A stretch of DNA of 48,331 bases from CAYWKL01 sp964459095 (GTDB taxonomy: Bacteria; Patescibacteriota; Microgenomatia; Daviesbacterales; UBA10151): the NCBI GenBank assembly GCA_964459095.1, contig CAYWKL010000004.1, positions 1 through 48,331 of the forward strand, written 5' to 3'. The notes under the pieces are model-generated. The model was not told the DNA's origin and made no database searches. It saw only the letters and a program-made list of their open reading frames with translations. Position 1 is the first letter of the stretch. The number at the start of each line of letters is the position of its first letter. Below are positions 15,948 to 23,670 of the stretch, piece by piece. Made by a program: the position numbers and the translations under genes.

Positions 15948-16163
15948 TTATTTGTTTCGTGACGCAAACATTAATCTTGTTGCAAATAAGCCTAAAAGTA
16001 AACCCGAAGCTAAAATTGCTGAACATCCCGATGAAGAACTTTTTAAAAAATAAGGTCTTACAACAGAATTCTCTTCTTCAGAAAAATATCTTGCAGAGGA
16101 CAAATCTTCTCTTACTTTTCCGTTTGCCATATGTAAACCAAGCTCAGGCTTATGAGGTATCAT
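15948..16163 (-). CDS. Small tail-anchored hypothetical protein, 71 aa
   Basis: It starts at an ATG (16161-16163) that overlaps the TGA of endonuclease III as ATGA, which indicates coupled translation. The N-terminal 45 residues are polar, and one hydrophobic helix (AILASGLLLGLFATRLMFA) near the C terminus ends in RNK, so the protein may be tail-anchored. Family not recognised. It ends 23 bp from the convergent Fic gene. Confidence 0.5.
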   Translation of the reverse strand: MIPHKPELGLHMANGKVREDLSSARYFSEEENSVVRPYFLKSSSSGCSAILASGLLLGLFATRLMFASRNK

Positions 16164-16789
16164 TTTAAATCCGGACAAAGTTCTTTTAAGGGACAGTTCC
16201 TGCATTCATGTGGCCTTGCTGGGCAGTATTCCCTACCAAAATGAATAAGCATATTTGAAAAATTTCCCCACTCGTTCTTAGGAACTATTTTCATTAAATC
16301 ACCTTCAATTTTTGCAGGATCTTTTTTATCAGTTAATCCAAGTTTCTTGGATAACCTCATGACATGAGTGTCTACAACTATTCCCTCATTTTTACCAAAT
16401 CCATTGGTTAAAACAACATTTGCTGTTTTTCTAGCTACTCCAGGAAGACCGTCAAGTTCCTCCATATTATCAGGCACGTTTCCCTTATACTTTTCTACAA
16501 TTATTTTACTAGCCTCTTTTATAGCTTTTGCTTTGTTCCTATAAAAATTCACTTTGGAAATGGCTTTCTCTAAATCAGTCAATGATACATTAGCGAAAGC
16601 TTTTGGCTCAGGGTACTTCTTAAAGAGTTCTGGAGTAAGTAAATTTACAGTTTTGTCAGTTGTTTGGGCGGATAAAATAGTAGCTACTAAAAGCTGGAAT
16701 GGGTTTTTAAAATTTAGAGCTGTTTTAGGAGTGGGATAAATTTTTTTAAGTCTATTTAAAATTTCTTTAACTTTTTCCTCTTTAATCAT
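16160..16789 (-). CDS. nth: Endonuclease III (base-excision repair glycosylase)
   Basis: 209 aa from the ATG at 16789; the open frame runs further upstream only through a tRNA gene. It has the helix-hairpin-helix LDGLPGVARKTANVVL with the catalytic Lys, the catalytic Asp in VVDTHVMRLSKKLGL, and the iron-sulfur loop C-x6-C-x2-C-x5-C (CPARPHECRNCPLKELC). It removes oxidised pyrimidines and nicks the abasic site. It is followed by a coupled 71-aa gene and preceded by tRNA-Leu. Confidence 0.95.
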   Translation of the reverse strand: MIKEEKVKEILNRLKKIYPTPKTALNFKNPFQLLVATILSAQTTDKTVNLLTPELFKKYPEPKAFANVSLTDLEKAISKVNFYRNKAKAIKEASKIIVEKYKGNVPDNMEELDGLPGVARKTANVVLTNGFGKNEGIVVDTHVMRLSKKLGLTDKKDPAKIEGDLMKIVPKNEWGNFSNMLIHFGREYCPARPHECRNCPLKELCPDLK

Positions 16790-16821
16790 AAGTTTGCCTG
16801 CACTTAAGCGAAGTCGAAGTG

Positions 16822-16903
16822 TGCCGCAGGTGGGAGTCGAACCCACACGGCCATAGGCCATCCGCTCTTAAGGCGGACGTGTATACCATTCCACCACAGC
16901 GGC
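16822..16903 (-). tRNA. tRNA-Leu (UAA)
   Basis: 82 nt with the long variable arm of a class II tRNA (TGGCCTATGGCCGT). Anticodon stem TCCGC/GCGGA with loop CTTAAGA (anticodon TAA). The T arm has the usual loop TTCGACT. The acceptor is GCCGCTG/CTGCGGC with one T-T mismatch at pair 6-67; discriminator A; no encoded CCA. Confidence 0.93.
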
Positions 16904-16981
16904 ACTTGTAGCGTATTGTAACAAAAAATATCCTTCAGTAGTAATCTAAATATTAGAACTTTCTGAAGGATAAATTTTAAA

Positions 16982-17242
16982 TTAGTTTTCCCTTGGTCTT
17001 GCTTCGTTGACAACGATTTTTCTTCCTTCCATATCAGATCCGTTTAAAGCAGCAATAGCTGCATCAGCTTCTGAATCATTTTGGAACTCTACAAATCCAA
17101 ATCCGCGAGATCTTCCTGTGTTTCTGTCCTTAACAACAGTTGCACTTGCAACTTGTCCGTACTGAGAAAACATCTCACCTAATTTTTGGTCGTCAACAGC
17201 CCATGGAAGGGAACCAACAAATAATTTTTTAATATAAATCAC
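16982..17242 (-). CDS. RRM-domain RNA-binding protein
   Basis: 86 aa, a single RNA recognition motif. RNP2 is KLFVGSLPW and RNP1 is RGFGFVEF; the C terminus is short and basic. Such small RRM proteins in bacteria resemble cold-shock RNA chaperones. The start is a GTG at 17240-17242 preceded by AGGCGG. Immediately upstream the mRNA would fold into a strong hairpin (17248-17283), consistent with temperature or self-regulation (inference). Confidence 0.9.
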   Translation of the reverse strand: MIYIKKLFVGSLPWAVDDQKLGEMFSQYGQVASATVVKDRNTGRSRGFGFVEFQNDSEADAAIAALNGSDMEGRKIVVNEARPREN

Positions 17243-17247
17243 CGCCT

Positions 17248-17283
17248 AACTAGTTGCTAGTTTCGTATTTCTAGTAACTAGTT
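17248..17283 (-). promoter_or_regulatory. 5' UTR hairpin of the RRM gene
   Basis: The self-complementary sequence AACTAGTT occurs at both ends, with CTAG arms inside, giving a stem of about 12 bp with one mismatch around a 10-nt loop. The 3' arm abuts the Shine-Dalgarno-like AGGCGG, so folding can affect initiation. Confidence 0.6.
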
Positions 17284-17358
17284 ATTTGCTACTTTTACCG
17301 AACATACTCTACTTTGAACTAGATAAAGTATATCTAAATTTGCTCAAATTGCAAATAT

Positions 17359-17754
17359 TTAGTTTTTTTTAAAATCAAGTGCTACAGAGTTAATACAATA
17401 TCTCATTCCAGTTTTTGTTGGACCATCTTCAAATAAATGCCCTAAGTGTGCACCACATCTATTGCAGACAACCTCAGTTCTATTCATCCCATGAGAGTTA
17501 TCTTCTAGGAGTTCAATATGTTTCCTATCAACAGGATCATCGAAACTCGGCCAGCCCGTACCAGATTCAAATTTAGATTCAGATGAGAATAAATCTTGTC
17601 CACATACCGCACACTGATACATACCTTTTTCTTTATTATTCAGAAGCTTTCCAGAAAAGGGGGCCTCAGTCCCTTTTAGCATACAAACCCTGTATTGGCC
17701 AGGAGTGAGTTTGTTTTTTAACTCCTCCAATTTCTTCTGATCATACCTGTCCAT
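17359..17754 (-). CDS. msrB: Peptide-methionine (R)-S-oxide reductase
   Basis: 131 aa, full-length stand-alone MsrB, which reduces methionine-R-sulfoxide in proteins. Two CxxC pairs bind the structural zinc (YQCAVCGQDLF and VVCNRCGAHLGH). The substrate motif GTGWPSF and the catalytic Cys in MRYCINSVAL are present. No msrA lies nearby. Confidence 0.95.
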   Translation of the reverse strand: MDRYDQKKLEELKNKLTPGQYRVCMLKGTEAPFSGKLLNNKEKGMYQCAVCGQDLFSSESKFESGTGWPSFDDPVDRKHIELLEDNSHGMNRTEVVCNRCGAHLGHLFEDGPTKTGMRYCINSVALDFKKN

Positions 17755-17861
17755 GGGTTTATTTTACTAAATGCAATGGAACAGATAAAGTTTGTGCTGA
17801 TCCTTTTGGTAGTGTAAAATGATCTAATTGACAAAAAGGGGCCAAATAGGCTAAGTACTCC

Positions 17862-17936
17862 CGGGGTGTAGGTCACCGGTAGACCGCTGCGTTTGGGACG
17901 CAGATGTAGGAGGTTCGATTCCTCTCACCCCGACCA
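17862..17936 (+). tRNA. tRNA-Pro (UGG)
   Basis: Acceptor CGGGGTG/CACCCCG, anticodon stem CTGCG/CGCAG with loop TTTGGGA (anticodon TGG), T arm GAGG-TTCGATT-CCTC. CCA is encoded. A -35-like TTGACA lies at about 17829, 32 bp upstream. Confidence 0.95.
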
Positions 17937-17957
17937 AAGGCTAGGAATTAGAATTAG

Positions 17958-17990
17958 CACCTCCGAGGTGATTTGTACTTGACACCTTGG
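17958..17990. repeat. REP-like left end of RAYT element 1
   Basis: The palindrome CACCTCCGAGGTG, an 11-nt spacer and ACACCTTGG form one end. Its inverted counterpart is at 18691-18722. This matches the REP structure carried next to RAYT genes. Confidence 0.7.
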
Positions 17991-18013
17991 GAAAATCTGC
18001 AATACTTATCTTA

Positions 18014-18688
18014 ATGCCCAGTAGATTAACCCCTCTGGTTACAAACCAATACTATCACGCCTTTAATAGAAGCATTAATAAGGAACCAATCTTTATAAAG
18101 GCTTCCTCATGTGATCGAGCGATTCAGACAATTTCGTATTACAGTTTTGAAAATCCCCCAATCAGGCTATCATACTTTCTCGCCCAAGGCCCTCATAAAA
18201 GAAACGAAATAATGCAGAATGTTAAAAAGAATTCTGCTAGACTTGTTGATATAATTACTTATTGCTTAATGCCTAATCACTATCATCTTTTACTGAAACA
18301 GGTTTCAGAAGACGGTATAAGTAAATTCATATCGCTCTTCCAAAATAGTTACACCCGCTATTTTAATACAAAGTTTTTGCGCCAGGGGCACTTATTCCAA
18401 GGCCAATTTAAGGTGGTGAGAATTGAGGATAACGAGCAACTCATACATGTACATAGGTATATCCATCTAAATCCCCACACCTCCTTCGTTGTTAAGACGT
18501 TAGCTTATCTTGAAAAGTATGCTTACTCGTCTCTGCCAGAATACATATCCGGAAACAATAATGACATTTGCGCAAAGGCGGCTATACTTGAACAATTCCC
18601 CTCGATATCAGCCTATAAGGAGTTCTTGTGGGATCAGGCCGATTACCAAAGAAAATTAGATCAAGTAAAGCATCTAGCGTTTGAATAG
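18014..18688 (+). CDS. REP-associated tyrosine transposase (RAYT, Y1/IS200-like)
   Basis: About 224 aa from the ATG at 18014. Family signatures are YYHAFNRSINKEPIF near the start, the metal-binding HUH motif MPNHYHLLLKQ, the region ISKFISLFQNSYTRYFNTK with the likely catalytic Tyr, and HVHRYIHLNPHTS. RAYTs process single-stranded REP palindromes; the matching palindromes flank this gene. A promoter TTGACA-16-AATACT (17979-18006) ends 7 nt before the ATG. A second copy, about as long but divergent, lies at 42950-43621. Confidence 0.88.
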   Translation: MPSRLTPLVTNQYYHAFNRSINKEPIFIKASSCDRAIQTISYYSFENPPIRLSYFLAQGPHKRNEIMQNVKKNSARLVDIITYCLMPNHYHLLLKQVSEDGISKFISLFQNSYTRYFNTKFLRQGHLFQGQFKVVRIEDNEQLIHVHRYIHLNPHTSFVVKTLAYLEKYAYSSLPEYISGNNNDICAKAAILEQFPSISAYKEFLWDQADYQRKLDQVKHLAFE

Positions 18689-18690
18689 TT

Positions 18691-18722
18691 CCAAGGTGTA
18701 GCTTCATAACACCTCCGAGGTG
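18691..18722. repeat. REP-like right end of RAYT element 1
   Basis: CCAAGGTGT, a spacer, then CACCTCCGAGGTG: the reverse complement layout of 17958-17990. Together they bracket the transposase as an inverted pair. Confidence 0.7.
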
Positions 18723-18748
18723 TCAATATAATATAGGTTAAGTAGGTA

Positions 18749-18777
18749 TTGACATGGAAAAACTCTTTTGTTAGTAT
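18749..18777 (+). promoter_or_regulatory. Consensus promoter of the DUF2292-like gene
   Basis: TTGACA, 17 bp, TAGTAT. Predicted transcription start near 18784, leaving about 15 nt of leader with no Shine-Dalgarno. Confidence 0.8.
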
Positions 18778-18798
18778 CGCCAAAGCTGCTCTTTAAAA

Positions 18799-19047
18799 AT
18801 GGATAGGAAAACAAATCAAAAACATCTTCTAAGAATTCTTACTGACGCAGTTAAAAATAAAATCTATGGCTCTGTAGAAATTTATTTTGAAGAAGGAAGA
18901 ATGACTCAAATAACCCAAAGAGTTATAAACAAAATAAGTGCCAAACCTAAAGAAAAAAAGTTGTCCAAAGATAGGACCTCACTTAGCAAATCCCTAAATA
19001 AAACAAGGGAGGATATACAAGTTCCTTCAAACTCTCTTGAGATTTAG
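18799..19047 (+). CDS. DUF2292/YezD-like small protein
   Basis: 82 aa. The core LRILTDAVKNKIYGSVEIYF followed by EEGRMTQITQRVINKI matches the YezD/DUF2292 pattern, a small basic protein of unknown role often found beside sulfate or stress genes. The C-terminal 35 residues are Lys/Ser-rich and disordered. It has a near-consensus promoter of its own. Confidence 0.65.
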   Translation: MDRKTNQKHLLRILTDAVKNKIYGSVEIYFEEGRMTQITQRVINKISAKPKEKKLSKDRTSLSKSLNKTREDIQVPSNSLEI

Positions 19048-19058
19048 TTGACCACTAG

Positions 19059-20093
19059 TTAAATTTCACAGGAAGTCTCCACTTCAGCTGTACAAGAGTC
19101 AACACCTGATTGGCCATTAGCAGTATCGATTCCACTCCCACCAATTAAAGTATCTCCTCCAGCACCACCTTTTAGGATATCATGAGCATCTCCTCCATCA
19201 ATAAAGTCAGCTCCTGCATCTCCATCTATCACATCATTGTCCCCTTCACCTAAAATATTATCATTGCCAGCTCCTCCTCGGATATTATCATTGTCAGATC
19301 CTCCCTTGATAGTATCTCCTTCAGCACCACCTTCTATTTTGTCATTTCCTTCCCCACCATCAATAATATCACCGCCTGCCCCGCCCTCAAGGTTGTCATT
19401 GCCTAGCCCCCCAACAATGCAATCTCCTCCTGCTCCACCATCTATTCTGTCATTGCCCTCCAAGCCTAAAATGAGCTGGCTTCCAGCACCACCATTTAAC
19501 CTATCGTTGCCAGCAGTGCCAAAAACTACATTATCAAAAACAATATCAGAACACTCAGCTGGAATATCCACTGTTATACCAATCAGAACATCAAAAACAA
19601 CATTAGCATCTTGATATTGATTTCCAGCACCCGCTAAAAACTTTATTTTTATTTCAATATCTTGGTTTGCTCCTCCTGCCAGGTCAAATAAGAATACTCC
19701 TAAAGGGGAGCTAGTGTCATTAAAGAAGTCCTCCAGTGTTTTTGTTCCATTAGTGCCACCATATAGATCACCACTGCTGTCTGAGATAACAATCTCCAAA
19801 GAGCTTTCTAAGTTTCCAGCACCTGATGTTTTAATTCCTCTGATAGCCACAGCTCTGGAAATTAAAGCTGTGTTTTCAATATTTACAGTTCTAGTCTCTT
19901 CATCTCCTGGAGCAAAGTTAGAAATATTAAATATAGGCCCAACATTATCTATTCCAATGCCCCAATTAATAGTTAAATCTCCAACAGCATAAACATAAGA
20001 AGGTTTAGCAAAAAGATTAAACTTAGCATACAAGGCAGTTATTAAGAATATTAAAGACAAAACAAAAAAAATTGTAAAAATCCTTTTTTTCAT
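19059..20093 (-). CDS. Secreted RTX-repeat protein with camelysin-like N-terminal domain
   Basis: 344 aa. An N-terminal signal anchor (IFTIFFVLSLIFLITALYA) is followed by a TasA/camelysin-like beta domain (ISNFAPGDEETRTVNIENTA). From about residue 190 there are a dozen nonapeptide repeats of the GGxGxDxUx type (LNGGAGSQLILGLEGNDRID), which bind calcium in a beta-roll. The end EVETSCEI is shared with the protein at 22011-23537. It is the last gene of the SipW operon, its ATG touching the TAA of the lamin-tail gene. RTX proteins usually leave by type I secretion, but this one has an N-terminal Sec signal. Confidence 0.82.
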   Translation of the reverse strand: MKKRIFTIFFVLSLIFLITALYAKFNLFAKPSYVYAVGDLTINWGIGIDNVGPIFNISNFAPGDEETRTVNIENTALISRAVAIRGIKTSGAGNLESSLEIVISDSSGDLYGGTNGTKTLEDFFNDTSSPLGVFLFDLAGGANQDIEIKIKFLAGAGNQYQDANVVFDVLIGITVDIPAECSDIVFDNVVFGTAGNDRLNGGAGSQLILGLEGNDRIDGGAGGDCIVGGLGNDNLEGGAGGDIIDGGEGNDKIEGGAEGDTIKGGSDNDNIRGGAGNDNILGEGDNDVIDGDAGADFIDGGDAHDILKGGAGGDTLIGGSGIDTANGQSGVDSCTAEVETSCEI

Positions 20094-20741
20094 TTAATTA
20101 GTTATCCCTTTGGTTAGTGTAGTTCTTGTCCAATCAGAAGCTGAGTCAGTATCAGTCCCGTTAGGTATTCGCTGTAGTGACTGGGTTAAGGTGGGTGCTG
20201 GTGGTGGTGAAGCAAAAACACTTGTGTTAGTTCCATAGCTCATCTCATCAACAATTGTGTCAGATGGGTTTTTAAGGTGTAGCGAGTCTCCATTATCTTG
20301 CAAGCCATTACCAATGTCATTATCTGATAATTGTATTGTGATAGCAGTGCCAGGAATTCCAGTGACATCAGTTGGATTTGCAATGACTACGCTGTAACCT
20401 CCTACAGGAATAGGTGAGGCTGATGGGAGAGTATCGGTTTGGTTTCCGTCAGCAATTTTCCAACCACTTAAATCAACCGAAGAACATGTGGGATTATAAA
20501 GCTCAACCCACTCTTTTTTCTTATTTCCATCTGAAAACACTTCATTAATTACTATATGCGTTCCAAGTGGAGAAGGACAGGGAGAGGGGCTTGGTGTAGG
20601 GGTTGGAAAAGTTGAAGAGGCAGCAAAAGTATTATTACTTGACTCTGCAGTATCTGAAAAAAATGAATAAGTAACCTGATATGACAAGCTAAAAAGGCAA
20701 GTAAGCAGTACTAAAGTTAATGCTTTATTTATTGAGTTCAT
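20094..20741 (-). CDS. Secreted lamin-tail domain protein, probable SipW substrate
   Basis: 215 aa. The N terminus (TYSFFSDTAESSNNTFAA) has the same S-F-F-S-D-x-x-x-S-x-N-x-F pattern as the TasA-like protein at 21318-21896, which suggests processing by the SipW-type peptidase. A Pro/Thr/Ser linker leads to a lamin-tail domain (HIVINEVFSDGNKKKEWVEL, VDLSGWKIAD), an Ig-fold surface module. Its start overlaps the peptidase stop by 4 nt (ATGA), so the two are coupled. Confidence 0.8.
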   Translation of the reverse strand: MNSINKALTLVLLTCLFSLSYQVTYSFFSDTAESSNNTFAASSTFPTPTPSPSPCPSPLGTHIVINEVFSDGNKKKEWVELYNPTCSSVDLSGWKIADGNQTDTLPSASPIPVGGYSVVIANPTDVTGIPGTAITIQLSDNDIGNGLQDNGDSLHLKNPSDTIVDEMSYGTNTSVFASPPPAPTLTQSLQRIPNGTDTDSASDWTRTTLTKGITN

Positions 20742-21268
20742 TTTTGCTCTATATTGAACTTTTCCATCATTTCCTTTTCAATTTTCTTCACAAGTTCTTT
20801 TTTTATATTCAAAACCTCAGAAATAATTATTAAAATTGCAGGAATAATAATTAAAAGTACAAATCCCTGGGGAGTTCTGAGAAAGTTTACCAACCTTCCA
20901 ATAAATGGAACTAAAAATATTGATTTTCCTAAAACATCTTTGGAGTTGACTAAAGTTTTATCCGGAGTATTATTAGCATCTCCCTTGGTTTGGTACCCAT
21001 TTCTGCCAAAATTATTTTTAATCCCAACAATCCTGTGAGTCACATTTATATCCCCTTGGGAAAAAGCAATTACATCGCCTTTTTTATATCCCTCCTGTTT
21101 TTGAGTAAAGATTAGGCTTCCAACAGGAATATTAGGTTCCATGGATCCAGTTAAAACTACAAAAGACCTTAAACCTAAAATATTAGTTTTTGTGGTCATT
21201 AAAGCAAATACTGCCAATGGCAAAAAAAGTAAAAGCAAAAAATTAATTGTTTTAGACACTTTTTTCAT
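20738..21268 (-). CDS. sipW: SipW-type signal peptidase I
   Basis: 176 aa. The catalytic Ser is in VLTGSMEPNIPVGSLIF, and the second catalytic site is His in INVTHRIVGI, the ER/SipW type of Ser-His instead of Ser-Lys. Transmembrane helices lie at residues 8-30 and 130-155. In Bacillus, SipW cleaves TasA and TapA; here a TasA-like gene lies just upstream and a protein with the same N-terminal motif just downstream. The C-terminal tail is a charged cytoplasmic helix. Confidence 0.9.
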   Translation of the reverse strand: MKKVSKTINFLLLLFLPLAVFALMTTKTNILGLRSFVVLTGSMEPNIPVGSLIFTQKQEGYKKGDVIAFSQGDINVTHRIVGIKNNFGRNGYQTKGDANNTPDKTLVNSKDVLGKSIFLVPFIGRLVNFLRTPQGFVLLIIIPAILIIISEVLNIKKELVKKIEKEMMEKFNIEQK

Positions 21269-21280
21269 AAAACCCCCTTT

Positions 21281-21305
21281 AAGCTGGTGGTTTCCCCACC
21301 AGCTT
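21281..21305 (-). promoter_or_regulatory. Intercistronic stem-loop between the tasA-like gene and sipW
   Basis: Perfect 9-10-bp arms AAGCTGGTGG and CCACCAGCTT. No T-run follows on the minus strand, so it is more likely an RNA-processing or stability hairpin that lets the upstream fibre gene be expressed above the peptidase. Confidence 0.55.
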
Positions 21306-21317
21306 TTTAGGAAAAAA

Positions 21318-21896
21318 CTACTGACTAGAATCTTGATTTAATGTAATTGTCCAGTCACTATCAACACTATCGGCCTGATACACATTGCCAGCGTCTGATC
21401 TCATCTGCACTGTTAAGTCTAATGGATGATCAACTCCTAAGTCAGTTAAACTTAAGTTATCGAGACCCGATGCCTCCAGATCATCTAGATCTTTGTACGT
21501 GTTTAGATTAGAATCAGCAACTTGACCTAAAACACTAGATCCATCGTAATCTAGAGTTAAAATTTCTAAAACTTCATCTAGCGGGTTTGTACCGTCACTA
21601 TTGTTGTTTACTACAGCAACTTCTGCATGGTCTGCATTAATACTTCCATCATTTTTAAGACGAAGCTGGCCAGAAACGCTTGCGCCAGGAACTAGATCAG
21701 ACGCCCCAAAGCTTGCAGTCACATCATCTTGATCTGTTTCTGGAGTATCATCAGAAAGTTTAAGATCCAGAGTCCCAGTAGAAAAAACATTATCATTACT
21801 AGTTCCAATATCACTAAAGAATGCAAATGTTGCACCGCCCATTAAAGCCAAAGCTGAAAGAATAGAAAGGGCGCTTAAGGCAATTTTACTATTCAT
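21318..21896 (-). CDS. TasA/camelysin (CalY)-like fibre protein
   Basis: 192 aa. The signal region ALSILSALALMGGATFAFFS is followed by FSDIGTSNDNVFSTGTLDLK, the classical TasA/CalY start. Later motifs are LVPGASVSGQLRLKNDGSI and HAEVAVVNNN. In Bacillus these proteins form the amyloid-like fibres of the biofilm matrix or act as camelysin. A strong Shine-Dalgarno (GGGGGTG) precedes the ATG. A TTGACA box lies about 60 bp further upstream. First gene of the operon tasA-like, sipW, lamin-tail, RTX. Confidence 0.85.
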   Translation of the reverse strand: MNSKIALSALSILSALALMGGATFAFFSDIGTSNDNVFSTGTLDLKLSDDTPETDQDDVTASFGASDLVPGASVSGQLRLKNDGSINADHAEVAVVNNNSDGTNPLDEVLEILTLDYDGSSVLGQVADSNLNTYKDLDDLEASGLDNLSLTDLGVDHPLDLTVQMRSDAGNVYQADSVDSDWTITLNQDSSQ

Positions 21897-22010
21897 CTAT
21901 TTTCACCCCCTTTTTTATTATGAATTCTATTTACAAATACACTTTATTAATCTATAAACAGTGGTCTCTGTCAATATATATTAAGTGAATAAAATTAGAT
22001 CAAAGAAGTT

Positions 22011-23537
22011 TTAAATTTCACAGGAAGTTTCTACTTCTGCATCACAAGTATCTGTACCAGTTAAACCCTTTGCTTTATCAGTGCCTAAATCACCAATTAA
22101 TTCATCATCTCCACTGCCACCATTTAGTTTATCGTTCCCCAAACCACCAAAGGCTCTATCATCTCCTGAATCACCATCTAACCTATCATTGCCATTATCG
22201 CCAAACAACACATCCTCGCCTGATCCACCTATAGCTCTATCATCACCATCTCCACCCACTAAACAATCATCTCCTGATCCTCCAATAAGTTTGTCAACTC
22301 CACCATAAGCAAATATTAAATCTCTACCAGCACCACCAGTTAAAATGTTATTCCCATTTGTTCCCTGGATAATATTGTAGTCACCAATTACGCCACTACA
22401 CTCAGCTGGTAGTGTAGGTGGACCCTCATATGCTCCAATATCACAACCTGCACCTTGAGGGCGGGAAACACCTCTTTGGTCTGTTGGAAGTGGGCAGGAA
22501 GAGAGAGGTACAGCATCAATAGCAGGACTTCCTGCAAGTAGAGCATGGGTCATTGTTGGACCACCATTGCTGGCTAAAGAACCAAGCATAGGGTTAGTGC
22601 TATTTAGATCACCAACACCTCCAAAAGCACAAGAGGCATCAGATGCTAAATTATAGCCCAAAGAGGTAATAGCTCCTGCACAATCATCTGATGCAGTTGC
22701 TGCTGTGTTAACTCCAACAATGGTGTTTGCTAAACTGGCTGTTCCGCCAAAGTTCCAAATGCCACCACCATTATCAGTAGCTTCATTATCATTAATAGTT
22801 ACATGAGTTGCTGATAAAGTGGTACTGAACCGGTTAAATATTCCGCCACCGTTGAGAGCGGTATTGCCACTAATGGTGCTATTTCGAATAGTCAATGACA
22901 AATCTAGGTTGTAGATTCCCCCGCCACGACCTTGTGAAGTATTATTACTTACTGTACTTTTGTTAAGTGTCATGGTACCTTCGTTGAAGATCCCGCCGCC
23001 ACCGCCAGAAAGGTTGGGACCGGTCGTCTCATTATCATCAATTGTGCTGTTGTTCATTGTCAATGTCCCGCTATTAAAGATCCCGCCGCCAAAGCCAATA
23101 CTACTTCCTTTTTGGATGGTTACATCGTTAATCTGTGCAGTTGCTCCTATACCAATATCAATCACGCGATCGATACTACCTCCATCTATAATGGTTGCTG
23201 TTGCTCCTGCACCAGCGATGGTTAGATTAGAGGTTATATCTAAATCTCCAGTGGCATTAGCATTTTCACCTGTTCCTGCAATGCTTAGGGTATAAGTGCC
23301 AGCTGGCAAAGTAATTGTGTCAGTGCCACTTCCAGAGGTACATCCATCAACAGCTGTATCTGTGTTAGCGGATTGAATTGCTTCACGCAAGGAACAATCT
23401 CCATCTGAGTTTAACTCATCATCAGTTGTGTTTACAGTGATGTTTGCAGCATAAGCTCTTTGTGTATGTAATGACCAAATTGATAAAACTATAAGTATCA
23501 AAGGAAGAATTCTAAAAATTAATAAGGAAGGCTTCAT
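22011..23537 (-). CDS. Secreted CSLREA/parallel beta-helix protein with C-terminal RTX repeats
   Basis: 508 aa. Signal peptide (ILPLILIVLSIWSLHTQRAYA), then the CSLREA motif (TTDDELNSDGDCSLREAIQS) that opens many parallel beta-helix surface proteins. Residues 90-330 are a right-handed beta-helix (repeated G-G-G-I-F/Y-N and N-S-T-I/V). The C-terminal 130 residues hold calcium-type repeats (GGSGDDCLVGGDGDD) and end CDAEVETSCEI, as in the protein at 19059-20093. The role is probably adhesion or matrix binding. It lies upstream of the SipW operon on the same strand. Confidence 0.82.
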   Translation of the reverse strand: MKPSLLIFRILPLILIVLSIWSLHTQRAYAANITVNTTDDELNSDGDCSLREAIQSANTDTAVDGCTSGSGTDTITLPAGTYTLSIAGTGENANATGDLDITSNLTIAGAGATATIIDGGSIDRVIDIGIGATAQINDVTIQKGSSIGFGGGIFNSGTLTMNNSTIDDNETTGPNLSGGGGGIFNEGTMTLNKSTVSNNTSQGRGGGIYNLDLSLTIRNSTISGNTALNGGGIFNRFSTTLSATHVTINDNEATDNGGGIWNFGGTASLANTIVGVNTAATASDDCAGAITSLGYNLASDASCAFGGVGDLNSTNPMLGSLASNGGPTMTHALLAGSPAIDAVPLSSCPLPTDQRGVSRPQGAGCDIGAYEGPPTLPAECSGVIGDYNIIQGTNGNNILTGGAGRDLIFAYGGVDKLIGGSGDDCLVGGDGDDRAIGGSGEDVLFGDNGNDRLDGDSGDDRAFGGLGNDKLNGGSGDDELIGDLGTDKAKGLTGTDTCDAEVETSCEI

Positions 23538-23613
23538 TTTCTACAAAAACCTATATTCCCAACTTAGTTTGCCTTTAATCTATGGGTTTGTCAATACTCT
23601 AATTTATTTCCTA

Positions 23614-23652
23614 TTAGAAGAACAGGCGGTACTAAGTTGCCTGTTCTTCTAA
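23614..23652. terminator. Perfect 14-bp hairpin between two surface genes
   Basis: Arms TTAGAAGAACAGGC and GCCTGTTCTTCTAA with an 11-nt loop, just downstream of the 201-aa repeat gene. There is no long T-run after it on either strand, so termination is likely but not certain. Confidence 0.55.
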
Positions 23653-23670
23653 AAACTTTCCCAACCACTA

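Noticed and set aside
3257..16162. Possible UGA recoding (Gly), as in some CPR lineages.
   Set aside because: TGA clearly ends conserved proteins such as the Fur regulator and endonuclease III, and no conserved gene reads through TGA.
16790..16861. Longer N terminus of endonuclease III.
   Set aside because: It runs through the tRNA-Leu gene; the ATG at 16789 gives a normal-length protein.
19237..19614. Plus-strand Ser/Pro-rich frame opposite the RTX repeats, and similar frames opposite 22011-23537 and the Asn-rich repeats.
   Set aside because: They are antisense products of repetitive genes, with no start signals and no domain.
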